From CALXQW01 sp031553045 (lineage in GTDB: Bacteria > Verrucomicrobiota > Verrucomicrobiia > Opitutales > Intestinicryptomonadaceae), in assembly GCA_031553045.1 (NCBI GenBank), contig JAVBLZ010000004.1, positions 1 through 64,000 of the forward strand: 64,000 bases of DNA, written 5' to 3'. Shown piece by piece: positions 36,251 through 44,878 of the stretch. The translations under genes were made by a program, and so were the position numbers. Each line of letters opens with the position of its first letter. Within the stretch, counting starts at the first letter, position 1. A model generated the notes under the pieces. It worked only from the letters and a program-made list of their open reading frames with translations, did not search any database and was not told the origin of the DNA.

Positions 36251-36329
36251 TTTATTTTACTATTTTTATATAAATATAAATTGATACTTTTGAATAAAAG
36301 TAATTTGAAGAATGTTTTACTGTTTTAGA

Positions 36330-37103
36330 CTATTCGCCGAAAGCGGCAAGGGCGCTGCGCCACCAGTCGTAGTATTTATTCTCGAGCTCATCACGGCTTG
36401 GCATGGGGTAAAACTTCATGCCGTTTGCATCGCCTACATAAAAGCCCGTGCGTATTGTGCGGAACAAAAGTTCACCGTGCATATTTCTCGTAAAGACCTT
36501 GTTGTTGCGCTTGCCTTTCATCTGGACAGACTGAATACAGTCTTTCAGATGTTGCACATTTTTGTACGGCAAGTCTCCCAAGTCTCCGTTGACTGGGTCA
36601 GACTCAAATCCGCCAAGCTTCATGTCGCAGAAGGCAAGTTTGTCTATGTGTACGAGCCTGTCTTCGCTGGTGAGCCTCTTGATGTATTCTTCAGGATTTA
36701 AAACGCTCACAACCCTAGGTTTTATTGGCGCCAAATCTTGATACAAGAAAAGTTTTGCCTTGTCGGTAGCAAAAGGTTTTTCAGAAAGCTCTAAAGTTTT
36801 GCCGTCTGAAGTTACAACATAAAGATTTTTTAAATTTTGAAGCGGCACATGCTCTAAGACTCTATACACCGACAAATAGACGGATTTATGCGGATTGCCG
36901 TTTGCATGAGGCACGCAAAGTTCATCAATTTTATCCAGAGGTAAAAAATCCGACTCAAAGTTGCGGTCAACTTCAAAGAAGATTGCTTGTGCGCGGTTAC
37001 GCCTGAATACGCCGGTAGAATAGTATGCGCCAAACTGCTCTGGGGGCAGGTTGGACGCAATCAATGCTTCTGGCAATAGTGATAGGTATAGATACTTTTC
37101 CAT
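36330..37103 (-). CDS. Conserved hypothetical protein
   Basis: A 257-residue protein, start taken at the ATG at 37103 (MEKYLYLSLLPEALIASNLP); an earlier in-frame start at 37166 would add an unsupported hydrophobic stretch. No signal peptide remains, so it is probably cytoplasmic. The protein has PPEQFGAYYSTGVFRR near the N-terminus and DANGMKFYPMPSRDELENKYYDWW near the C-terminus, and is of mixed alpha/beta character. No family name can be given. It lies between hppA and metF, transcribed like hppA and separated from it by 79 bases. Confidence 0.65.
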   Translation of the reverse strand: MEKYLYLSLLPEALIASNLPPEQFGAYYSTGVFRRNRAQAIFFEVDRNFESDFLPLDKIDELCVPHANGNPHKSVYLSVYRVLEHVPLQNLKNLYVVTSDGKTLELSEKPFATDKAKLFLYQDLAPIKPRVVSVLNPEEYIKRLTSEDRLVHIDKLAFCDMKLGGFESDPVNGDLGDLPYKNVQHLKDCIQSVQMKGKRNNKVFTRNMHGELLFRTIRTGFYVGDANGMKFYPMPSRDELENKYYDWWRSALAAFGE

Positions 37104-37240
37104 ATGAATATTTTTTACAAAAAATTTATTTAAAAGATACATAAGAAGACTTATTACAACAAGCAAAATTTGACCTTTTGGTTATAATAAAAAACAATCA
37201 TAAAGCCAAAAAATTCCAAAAAAATAAAAACCTAAAACCC

Positions 37241-37268
37241 TTGACCTAGAAGGTTAAAAATACATTAT
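37241..37268 (+). promoter_or_regulatory. Candidate sigma-70 promoter of metF
   Basis: TTGACC (37241-37246), 16 bases, CATTAT (37263-37268), about 14 bases before the metF start. A short ACCT-AGA-AGGT symmetry overlaps the -35 region and could be an operator. Consensus match only. Confidence 0.4.
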
Positions 37269-37281
37269 CTAACGGCTTAAA

Positions 37282-38169
37282 ATGACTTCGGAAAATCAAA
37301 ATATTTCACAAAAATTTGCACAGGGAAAAACCGTTTATTCTGTGGAGTTTTTCCCGCCCAAAACTGAGGAGGGCGCAAGACAAATACTAAGATCCGCAAA
37401 TGAGATTTCCAAAAAACTCAACTTAGATTACGTGTCTATAACCTACGGGGCGGGCGGTTCAACCCGTGAAAGGACTTTGGATTATGGAGAGCTTCTTAAA
37501 GATATTTTTTCTTTTGATGTAATGCCGCATCTTACTTGTGTGGGGCACTCAAAGGCTGAAATTCACTCAATTTTAGAGCGCTTTGCTTCAAAGAATTTTT
37601 GCAACATCATGGCGCTGAGGGGAGACCCGCCAAAGGGAGAGTCGGAATTTAAACCGCATCCAGACGGCTTCAAATATGCAAATGAATTGGTTGAATATGT
37701 GAAAAATAATTTCCCAAGTTTTTCTATTGGTTGCGCTGCATATCCTGAAAAACATCCTGAGGCAAAATCTTTAAAAGAAGATGTGCAAAATTTAAAACGC
37801 AAAGTTGATGCAGGGGCAGATTTTATCGTATCTCAAATGTTTTTTGACAATAAAAAGTTTTTTGATTTCTGCAATGTGTGTAGAGGGGAAGGCATTGAAA
37901 AGCCCATAATTGCGGGAATCTTGCCTGCATTATCTTTAAAACAGGTTGCGAATTTTGCGTCCATGTGTCAGGCGTATTTGCCTGAAGAACTTATAAACGG
38001 CCTCAAAGATGTTGAAAATGACGAAGAAAAATCGGCGCAAGTGGGCCTGAATTGGGCAAAGGCGCAGGTTGAGGAGCTTGTGGCAAACAAGGTTGCGGGC
38101 GTGCATCTTTACGTTTTAAACAGGTCTAAGGCGGCTCTTGAAATTGCCAAAAACTTTTCGGGTAAATAG
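37282..38169 (+). CDS. metF: 5,10-methylenetetrahydrofolate reductase
   Basis: A 295-residue flavoenzyme that reduces methylene-THF to methyl-THF for methionine synthesis. The N-terminal SVEFFPPKTEEG contains the conserved Glu (E22) and FFPPK motif. YGAGGSTRERT, HLTCVGHS and NIMALRGDPP are the FAD/folate-binding motifs of the family, and GADFIVSQMFFDN follows. Length is that of the bacterial single-domain enzyme. The next gene, a HAD phosphatase, starts two bases after the stop, so they are co-transcribed. No metE or metH is in the window. Confidence 0.95.
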   Translation: MTSENQNISQKFAQGKTVYSVEFFPPKTEEGARQILRSANEISKKLNLDYVSITYGAGGSTRERTLDYGELLKDIFSFDVMPHLTCVGHSKAEIHSILERFASKNFCNIMALRGDPPKGESEFKPHPDGFKYANELVEYVKNNFPSFSIGCAAYPEKHPEAKSLKEDVQNLKRKVDAGADFIVSQMFFDNKKFFDFCNVCRGEGIEKPIIAGILPALSLKQVANFASMCQAYLPEELINGLKDVENDEEKSAQVGLNWAKAQVEELVANKVAGVHLYVLNRSKAALEIAKNFSGK

Positions 38170-38170
38170 T

Positions 38171-38809
38171 ATGCGCTATTCTCATATAATTTGGGATTGG
38201 AACGGCACTTTGCTCAACGACATTTGGCTTAGTGTTGAGGTAATCAATTCCGTTGCTCAAAAATACAATCTAAAAAAAATTTCTCAGGAAGAATATCAGG
38301 AGAATTTTAGTTTTCCCGTTATAAACTTTTACAACTACATGGGCTTTGATTTTACCCGTACAACTTTTGAAGAAATAAGTATTGAATATGTAGATATGTA
38401 CAACGCACGCAGGCATGAGTGCTCTTTGCATGACGGTGCGCGCGATTTTTTGGAAACGGCAAAAAATTCAGGAATAAGCCAAAGCGTGTTGTCGGCGTAT
38501 AGGAAAGATTTTTTGAATCAAATAATAACGCACCACAATATAGAAAAATATTTTGATTTTGTTTCGGGTTTGGACGATGTTTTTGCCGCCTCAAAATTGG
38601 AATTGGGGCTTAGTCATATTGAAAAAATTAACGTGCCCAAGTCTCAGATACTGATGATTGGCGACACTCTTCATGACCTTGAAGTAGCCCACGCCATGGG
38701 GGTTGACTGCATACTTATGAGCCACGGACACCACTCTCACAAAAGGCTTGAAGAAAATTCTGCGCCTGTGGTTGAAACTTTCTGCGCACTTGCTTCAAGA
38801 ATGTCATAA
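38171..38809 (+). CDS. HAD-superfamily hydrolase, phosphoglycolate phosphatase-like
   Basis: A 212-residue phosphatase of the HAD subfamily I. The nucleophile motif is DWNGTLLND (the usual DxDGT position reads DWNGT), with LSAYRKDFL as motif II and MIGDTLHDLEVAHAMGVDCI as motif III/IV. Asn at the second acidic position of motif I is uncommon but occurs in this group. The substrate is unknown; it may repair phosphorylated metabolites. It starts two bases after metF and is followed by a terminator. Confidence 0.85.
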   Translation: MRYSHIIWDWNGTLLNDIWLSVEVINSVAQKYNLKKISQEEYQENFSFPVINFYNYMGFDFTRTTFEEISIEYVDMYNARRHECSLHDGARDFLETAKNSGISQSVLSAYRKDFLNQIITHHNIEKYFDFVSGLDDVFAASKLELGLSHIEKINVPKSQILMIGDTLHDLEVAHAMGVDCILMSHGHHSHKRLEENSAPVVETFCALASRMS

Positions 38810-38859
38810 GTGGGGTATGTTTGTGCGATATCTATTCAACTTCGCCGCTTATTAAAAAA

Positions 38860-38893
38860 TAAAACCTGCCGCTATTTAAAACGGCAGGTTTTA
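38860..38893. terminator. Bidirectional terminator
   Basis: TAAAACCTGCCG (38860-38871) pairs with CGGCAGGTTTTA (38882-38893), between the HAD gene and the convergent exported-protein gene. Confidence 0.85.
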
Positions 38894-38925
38894 TTATATA
38901 ATTGTTCAGAGTAATTATTTTTTTG

Positions 38926-39750
38926 CTATTTCTTTTGGGCTTCCAGAGTTTTTTGCGCCTCAATTTTTATAAGTTCTTCAGGGGTGAGTACCAGGAAAAG
39001 TTTGGTAAGTTCGGCATCTATGGAAGCCGATTTGTTTGGCGGTACTTTGTATCTTTCGTTAATTGACACATCGCTTTGTTTGAAAGCCTGTTCGGCGGTT
39101 TTAATTTTTTCAATCAAATCAAGTTGCTGCTGAGGATCGGTAGTTGCGGCTAGCTTGTTGCGCAGGTCTTCCAAATCTTGTTTTCTGGCTAATTTTGCAC
39201 GCAGAAAAGTTTGCAGTTCTTCATTTTCCTTAATGCCGTTTACCTCGTAAAGTTGGTGGTAATTCTTTCCGTCCTTATTGAATATCTTTAGGATATTTAA
39301 GTCTTGTCCGTCATCGTTTTTAAGCTCAGACATTTCTTTGTCGCTCAAAAGTTCGCTGACTACGGTTTTGATGTAAACAGGTCTGTACTGGCGTGTTACA
39401 GAGAACCCATAGCCATTTACCATCAACTGATTATTTGCCTGAAAACGATCTTCTTCTTGTCTGATTTTAATTCTAAGAGCTTCTTTTTTTGCGTCTTCAG
39501 TTTCGTTTTCCAGACGCTTTGTAAGGTCTTTAATTATGCGGGCTTGATGGCGCATTATATTTACATTGCGCTCAAAACTGATATTTGCCTCAAGCCCTGA
39601 AATTATGCGTACAAGCAAAAATGCGGAGTCGTTGGTTTTAATAATATCGTTTATTTTTGCGTCTTCCAAAGCTTTCTCAATGCTGACTTGGGCGTTTGCA
39701 CAAAGGCATGAAATAAGCGTTAGGAAAAATATTTTACTTAACTTTTTCAT
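38926..39750 (-). CDS. Exported coiled-coil protein
   Basis: A 274-residue protein with a signal peptide (MKKLSKIFFLTLISCLCANA). Much of the mature part is charged and helical, with DLTKRLENETEDAKKEALRIKIRQEEDRF and a second coil near residues 190-225. The C-terminus ends KIEAQKTLEAQKK. No catalytic family is recognised. Its start lies inside the end of the upstream gene (17-base overlap), so the two exported proteins are coupled and probably act together in the envelope. Confidence 0.7.
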   Translation of the reverse strand: MKKLSKIFFLTLISCLCANAQVSIEKALEDAKINDIIKTNDSAFLLVRIISGLEANISFERNVNIMRHQARIIKDLTKRLENETEDAKKEALRIKIRQEEDRFQANNQLMVNGYGFSVTRQYRPVYIKTVVSELLSDKEMSELKNDDGQDLNILKIFNKDGKNYHQLYEVNGIKENEELQTFLRAKLARKQDLEDLRNKLAATTDPQQQLDLIEKIKTAEQAFKQSDVSINERYKVPPNKSASIDAELTKLFLVLTPEELIKIEAQKTLEAQKK

Positions 39751-40396
39751 CGTCGTTCAATTTGAATTTATAGTATCTTTTAGAAAGAGTAGGCTCGGTT
39801 TTTTGTTCCTGAGATGTGGAGGACGAGGTGCTGGAAGATGGCAGCAGCTTTTCCGTTCTGGTAAAATCATAAGTTATAGAGTCATAAAAAGCATACAGTT
39901 CATCAATGTCTGGGATGTAATACTCAAGCGTGTGGGCATGGGTTGCGTTTGGGTAATTTTTCACCACAACATTTTTTAAATCCAAAACTTTTGAGAAATT
40001 TGCATTTTGAACTTTTTTTACGTTTTCAGCTTTTTCATTTACATTATCCACAAGCTTTTCATAAGCAGAGTTGTTGATGGGGGCTTTTTCTTTGGCAATT
40101 TTTGCAATATAATTATTGTCTAAAAGTTGGGCGTTGTAAATCCTAAGCTGGCTTTTAGAGCCGGCTATATCTATGACAATTTCAGTCATCATTGCGTTTG
40201 ATCCCATCACAATATAGCTTTGTATGCTGATAGACAAAACGCTTCTTGCATTGCCGAAAAATGTCGTGCCGTCTGGGAATTGTATCCCAAAGAGTTCAGG
40301 ATTTTTTATTGTCGTCTTATCCACATTGAAAGCGAAAAGATTTTGCAAACCAAGGCATAAAACTGCCGCTAAGAATAATATCTTAAGTTTTTTCAT
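39734..40396 (-). CDS. Exported hypothetical protein
   Basis: A 220-residue protein taken from the ATG at 40396 (MKKLKILFLAAVLCLGLQNLFA, a signal peptide). The mature domain has FGIQFPDGTTFFG and a helical middle, with a Ser/Thr-rich linker (PSSSTSSSTS) near the C-terminus. Not recognised. It is divergent from the ABCG exporter gene by 41 bases, and the two coupled exported genes plus the exporter may share a function or a promoter region. Confidence 0.68.
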   Translation of the reverse strand: MKKLKILFLAAVLCLGLQNLFAFNVDKTTIKNPELFGIQFPDGTTFFGNARSVLSISIQSYIVMGSNAMMTEIVIDIAGSKSQLRIYNAQLLDNNYIAKIAKEKAPINNSAYEKLVDNVNEKAENVKKVQNANFSKVLDLKNVVVKNYPNATHAHTLEYYIPDIDELYAFYDSITYDFTRTEKLLPSSSTSSSTSQEQKTEPTLSKRYYKFKLNDDEKVK

Positions 40397-40437
40397 ACTT
40401 GAAATTGCTACGCTTTTTTGCGAAAATCTCAAGGATA

Positions 40438-42156
40438 ATGTTAAGTTGTAAAAGTTTGACAGTCAGAGTGAGCGGTTCTAGTCAGCCAATTTTGTCTGAC
40501 GCCTCTTTGAGTTTTAAGCCTTATGCCATGAATGCTGTCATAGGGCCTTCGGGTTGTGGCAAGACAACTTTGCTCAAAGCCATGCTCAAGATTCTGCCTT
40601 CTGAGGGCGAATCATATTTTATGTCGGAGCGCATAAATAAGTCTGAAGATTTGATAGGCAAAGTTGGTTTTGCGCCGCAATTTACTTGTGCGCACGCAAA
40701 ACTTACGGTCAGAGAATCTTTGCAAAGCGTTCTGGATATCAGCATTTCCGATGCTGAATTAAAGCGCCGCCGCATAGATTATATTTTAGACATCACCGGC
40801 TTGAAGGCGCATTCCGATAAATTTGTGTCGTCGCTTTCTGGCGGGCAGTTACGTAGGCTGGGGCTTTCCATAGAGCTTGCAAACAATCCTCCGGCAATGT
40901 TTTGCGATGAAATTACCTCCGGCTTAGACCCTCTTTCAGAAAACAACATTTTAGATTTTTTGCGCAACTTGTGCGATAATTTTAACAAGACTTTTATCTG
41001 CATCATACATAATTTGGCAAAGTTGGATTATTTTGATTTGGTAACCGTGATATATGAAGCAGAAGTCGTATTTCAAGGCACTTTGGCGGAGCTTAAAAAA
41101 TATTTTGAAATAGAAAACCAGTTGTCTTTGTATGATAAGCTCAACTCTGAAAGTATTGATTTTTGGCGCAGCAAATGGGCTGCGGAAAAAGAGTTTTATC
41201 ATGCGCCGAAGTTTGAAGACTATGAACAGATTTCTCCCAAGCCAATATCCGCAGAATACAAAAATTCTCCGCTTTCAGATTTTGGCAATATCAAGACGCC
41301 GCACTTGTTCAGCCAGCTTTTGACACTCTTAAACAGGCGTCTTAAACTTTTCAGCAGAGATATTGCATACCTATTTTTAAGTATGGCGATAACCGTGGGT
41401 TTTCCTATAGTCGTGGTAATATTTGCGTTAGACGGCTTGCCGCAGATTGAAAGTTTGTCGGTGGACAGAAACATAGGTTTTATTGACGAACTAAGGCAGA
41501 GTTTGAAAGTCCAGTTTGAAGCCGCACAAACGTCAACATTGGTAACGGGCTTGATTTTATTTCAAGTTATTTTGCTAGCGCTCATGGGGTCTAACAATTC
41601 CGCCAGAGAGATTGCTTCTGAAAGGGCAATCTATGAAAAGGAGAGGTTGGTCGGTTTGAGTCCGACCGCATACGCTTTATCCAAAATTCTATTCACAACT
41701 TCTTTGGCGATTTTTCAGGGTTTATGGATGTGTATTTTTGTGAAGTACATTTGCAATTTTCCGGGCGGCGTATTTGATCAATGCCTTTCTTTATCGGCGA
41801 TATGCGTTGCCATGACGCTTATATGTCTGGCGTTTAGCGCAGTGTTTTCTTCCGCAGACAAGGCAAATTTGGTTTCCATATATTTGGTGGGTTTTCAGCT
41901 TCCTCTTTCGGGTATAGTATTGGCATTGCCAGAGGCTGTTAAATGGATATGCAGGCCTCTCATAACCTCATATTGGGGTTGGGCGGGCTACATGGCATCC
42001 ATGAAAGACACCAGAATTTACGATGCTTACATTCAAACCCAGACAAATATTGACGATATACCAAGTGTGAACTTTGCCGTCATAGCCTTATCTTTGCAGT
42101 GTGTCTTTGCAATTTACGTGGTATTTTGGGGTTGCCATTCAAAGAAGTGGCAATAA
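40438..42156 (+). CDS. ABCG-type transporter (fused ATPase and permease)
   Basis: A 572-residue half-transporter. The ATPase comes first (Walker A GPSGCGKTT at 36-44, signature LSGGQLRRL, Walker B MFCDEITSGLDP), then an ABC2-type membrane domain of about six helices from residue 300, with ASERAIYEKERLVGLSP as the coupling helix. This ATPase-then-membrane order is the ABCG layout. The start is the ATG at 40438 with AAGGA seven bases upstream. The substrate is unknown; exporters of this group move lipids or peptides. The two following genes are on the same strand and close, and may be its partners. Confidence 0.85.
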   Translation: MLSCKSLTVRVSGSSQPILSDASLSFKPYAMNAVIGPSGCGKTTLLKAMLKILPSEGESYFMSERINKSEDLIGKVGFAPQFTCAHAKLTVRESLQSVLDISISDAELKRRRIDYILDITGLKAHSDKFVSSLSGGQLRRLGLSIELANNPPAMFCDEITSGLDPLSENNILDFLRNLCDNFNKTFICIIHNLAKLDYFDLVTVIYEAEVVFQGTLAELKKYFEIENQLSLYDKLNSESIDFWRSKWAAEKEFYHAPKFEDYEQISPKPISAEYKNSPLSDFGNIKTPHLFSQLLTLLNRRLKLFSRDIAYLFLSMAITVGFPIVVVIFALDGLPQIESLSVDRNIGFIDELRQSLKVQFEAAQTSTLVTGLILFQVILLALMGSNNSAREIASERAIYEKERLVGLSPTAYALSKILFTTSLAIFQGLWMCIFVKYICNFPGGVFDQCLSLSAICVAMTLICLAFSAVFSSADKANLVSIYLVGFQLPLSGIVLALPEAVKWICRPLITSYWGWAGYMASMKDTRIYDAYIQTQTNIDDIPSVNFAVIALSLQCVFAIYVVFWGCHSKKWQ

Positions 42157-42174
42157 ATTTAATTTACAATATAT

Positions 42175-42552
42175 ATGAGTTCAAAAATTAATCCTATTTT
42201 TCTGGTTCTAATAATACCGCTTATTATTGCGGTAGGCGCAATGATGTATGTATCTAAGGGTAAAACAAGCACCTCTACTGCAAACGCCTTTAATTACTCA
42301 AGATACATTGAAGCGCCCACACAGCTTGCGGGCAATGAGTATTCCGTAGTTGCCGAGATTGATTTGAAACTCGCAGATTTGGAAAACGGCAAGGTTGTGT
42401 CGGTGCGTGATATAGATTATTCTCAGGTTGCATTTGCCATATTTATTCCAACAGAACTCTATCAGAATATTTATAGCCGTCAGCGTTATGATATTAGATT
42501 CAAAGTGGCTAATAATGGCGCATTAATTGCAACGAGTCTCAGGAAATTTTAG
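42175..42552 (+). CDS. Small membrane-anchored hypothetical protein
   Basis: A 125-residue protein with one N-terminal helix (PIFLVLIIPLIIAVGAMMYV) and a soluble beta-rich domain that should face the periplasm (EYSVVAEIDLKLADLENGK). This topology resembles the accessory membrane-anchored domains that sit next to ABC exporters, but no family can be named. It is 18 bases after the exporter gene and two bases before the next gene, in one tight operon. Confidence 0.65.
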   Translation: MSSKINPIFLVLIIPLIIAVGAMMYVSKGKTSTSTANAFNYSRYIEAPTQLAGNEYSVVAEIDLKLADLENGKVVSVRDIDYSQVAFAIFIPTELYQNIYSRQRYDIRFKVANNGALIATSLRKF

Positions 42553-42554
42553 TC

Positions 42555-44456
42555 ATGAAAATTATAAAAATTTATTTCTTAGCGATATTTTCAATAGCCT
42601 TGTCTTATGCAATGCCCATGGGCGTGATGAACGGTGCGCCGGATGCGGGTGCGGCTACTGGCGGGGCTATTCCTGAAGCAAGTACCACCAATGTCAATCA
42701 CAACTATTCTGCGGTTGACTCAAAAACGGCGGACTCTATCTCAAACAAAGTTTTTGATGTGAATAAAGATTCCATAAATTTTGAAGATGGAACTTTTAAC
42801 TGGAAGGGTAAGACCTTTAATATGGGCAATTCCAAACTGGTGAAGGCAAGATTTGAGCGTTATTTGTCAACGCAGGTTTCCTCAAGCAATCTGGAAGATT
42901 ACATGGCGATAGTTTCTGAAATCACTTCCACACTTTCGCCATTAAATTCAAACTGTAATGATGAACAGCTTGAATACGCTTGGAAGCGTCTTTATGACGC
43001 TGCTGAATACGATTTTGACGCCAATATGTCTTTGATTGTCGCAAACAATGTCTTTGCTGCTTTTAGGATGAAGAAAGAATATTATGAGATGAGGCACAAT
43101 GTGCTTGTTTCTCAAACTGAAGAAAAGAAAGCAAAGGAATATCATCTTTCAAAAGAGCGTATGTCGGTTTACGCCAATGAGCGTCTTGCAAATACACTCA
43201 CAAAAAAGCAAATAGGGCTGTATTCCAAAATCAATCCAAATTCTGCTACGGCAGACGTTGCGGAGGCTACAAAAGATTACGCATTAAAGACGGCGCAAGT
43301 CGGCGCAACTACCGCATTGAAAGAGTTAAATGCCGCACAGGCGATTATAAAATATCAGACTCAGATAGTAACGTTTCTTTTAAGCAGAAAATTTCAGCAC
43401 GCGCAGTTGTCGGCGGCATTTTACAGGCAAATTTACAGGGAAAATTCCGCCGAACTTAAGGTAGGTAAAGAAGAAGTGGCGTCGCTATTTCCTGTGTCGA
43501 ACGCAATTCCGACCAACGACTCTTTGGAGTCAATCGCAACCGAAGCGCTTTTTGACGTGAAAAAAGGTATGGAATCTGTGGAATATCTCTACGCTTCAGG
43601 TCAAAGATACAATGCTCTAATGCGCCTTATGGAGACGTTTATATTGGGTGAGTTTGACCCTGTGATGTTGGCTTTCGCATTTGAAAAGCGTTCTGAACTT
43701 CTCAAAATTTATAGGGAGCTTTCCGTACTTCAAAGAGTGGCAGATGCAAAAGATTACACGGCGGTAGAAAAGTCTTTGGAAAAACTGCAACTTCTTTGCA
43801 ATGACTTTCCATATCAGGAAGTGCTGTCTAATGTACAGGCTGCGCAAAGGGCAAGTAATTTAAAGGTTTTGGCTGCAAAGCAAGCTGTGGCTTTGGGTAA
43901 TGTTGAAAGTGTGGAAAAACACCTTACTGAGGCGGCAAAGATATGGCCTTTAAATCCCAATTTGGAATCTTTCAGCACACAGTTGGTTGACGTTGCAACC
44001 GGCAAGACAAAATATCTTACAAAGTTTGACGATTTTTATGAGAGGGGCAACAATCGTGAAATTATGAATGAGGCTTCAGAATTCGCCTTCGCATTATCTC
44101 AAGATAAAGAGCGTTCGCAGAAGCTAAAAGAGGTGGTTTCCAGACTCACTCAGGTTGATATGCTGATTGCTCAGGCAGAAGAACTGCAAGCTCAGAACAA
44201 CCCATACCTTGCTTGGGAGATGCTTGAAAGCGCAAAGAAGATAGACAATACCGACCCTATTTTGGCGCGTGCCATAGGTAATTTATCCCCCTACGTTGCA
44301 GACTATGTTATGGTTCTCAATAGGGCGTCAAATGCCGAAAAAGAGGGCAACTGGGCTGTTGCGCTGAACAACTATCTTGCTGCCCAAAAGATTTTGCCCA
44401 CCTCTAAAACCTGCAGGATGGGCATTGAAAGATGCGCAAAAAAATACATGCAGTAA
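42555..44456 (+). CDS. Large exported helical protein
   Basis: A 633-residue protein. The signal peptide is residues 1-19 (MKIIKIYFLAIFSIALSYA). After a Gly/Ala-rich linker the mature protein is almost all helical, with long charged coils (EEKKAKEYHLSKERMSVYAN) and TPR-like helix pairs in the last 250 residues (LAWEMLESAKKIDNTDPILARAIG, VALNNYLAAQKILPTSKTCRMG). It may be a periplasmic scaffold. It is the last gene of the ABCG operon. No enzyme motif is seen. Confidence 0.68.
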   Translation: MKIIKIYFLAIFSIALSYAMPMGVMNGAPDAGAATGGAIPEASTTNVNHNYSAVDSKTADSISNKVFDVNKDSINFEDGTFNWKGKTFNMGNSKLVKARFERYLSTQVSSSNLEDYMAIVSEITSTLSPLNSNCNDEQLEYAWKRLYDAAEYDFDANMSLIVANNVFAAFRMKKEYYEMRHNVLVSQTEEKKAKEYHLSKERMSVYANERLANTLTKKQIGLYSKINPNSATADVAEATKDYALKTAQVGATTALKELNAAQAIIKYQTQIVTFLLSRKFQHAQLSAAFYRQIYRENSAELKVGKEEVASLFPVSNAIPTNDSLESIATEALFDVKKGMESVEYLYASGQRYNALMRLMETFILGEFDPVMLAFAFEKRSELLKIYRELSVLQRVADAKDYTAVEKSLEKLQLLCNDFPYQEVLSNVQAAQRASNLKVLAAKQAVALGNVESVEKHLTEAAKIWPLNPNLESFSTQLVDVATGKTKYLTKFDDFYERGNNREIMNEASEFAFALSQDKERSQKLKEVVSRLTQVDMLIAQAEELQAQNNPYLAWEMLESAKKIDNTDPILARAIGNLSPYVADYVMVLNRASNAEKEGNWAVALNNYLAAQKILPTSKTCRMGIERCAKKYMQ

Positions 44457-44525
44457 CTGTTGCCAATGTGAAGAATTTCAGTTGGCTTTTATTCGTGGTA
44501 ATATCATGCAGGTCATAATATAAGA

Positions 44526-44551
44526 CTACAACTTTTATCGAAAAGTTGTAG
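44526..44551. repeat. Perfect 11-base hairpin
   Basis: CTACAACTTTT, loop ATCG, AAAAGTTGTAG. It follows the exported-protein operon by 70 bases; with no T run beside it, its role as a terminator is uncertain. Confidence 0.4.
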
Positions 44552-44622
44552 TGTCCGGGTAAAATGTAAAGCTGAATATTCTGTAATCTTGCGTATTCTT
44601 ACGATTTAAAATCATTTTTTGA

Positions 44623-44713
44623 AATGTCCCACTTTGAAAAATTACACTCGCCCCAAAAGCCTTTACATACAAGGAATTGAAAGCATTTTGAACTTCTCAA
44701 AATCATGGGGCAT
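44623..44713 (+). repeat. Diverged copy of the AATGTCCCAC element
   Basis: It begins AATGTCCCAC and ends ATGGGGCAT, and shares spaced blocks (ACAC, CCCAAAA, GCC, AAGG, TGAAAG, TTGAA) with the reverse complement of 52987-53079. Similarity judged by eye. Confidence 0.4.
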
Positions 44714-44878
44714 CGCATAGCAATGTCTCACAAGTCGTAGAATATTTTAAAGGTTTTAGTCAAAAACATTCTGGCGATAGCTTTTTCAAAAGTGTAATAT
44801 TGCAAATATAGCGTACGCTTCAACAACCCGCCCCTCTAGGCACCCCTGCCATAGTTGGCAAAGTCAATAGATTCCTTT

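Larger units (their letters stand above)
44457..44878. other. Core-to-mobile-region junction
   Basis: A 422-base gap without a gene. It contains a perfect hairpin CTACAACTTTT/AAAAGTTGTAG (44526-44551) without a T run, a diverged copy (44623-44713) of a 93-base element also found at 52987-53079, and a further AATGTCTCAC relative at 44721. The nearby convergent ends make it a likely insertion boundary. Confidence 0.55.
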
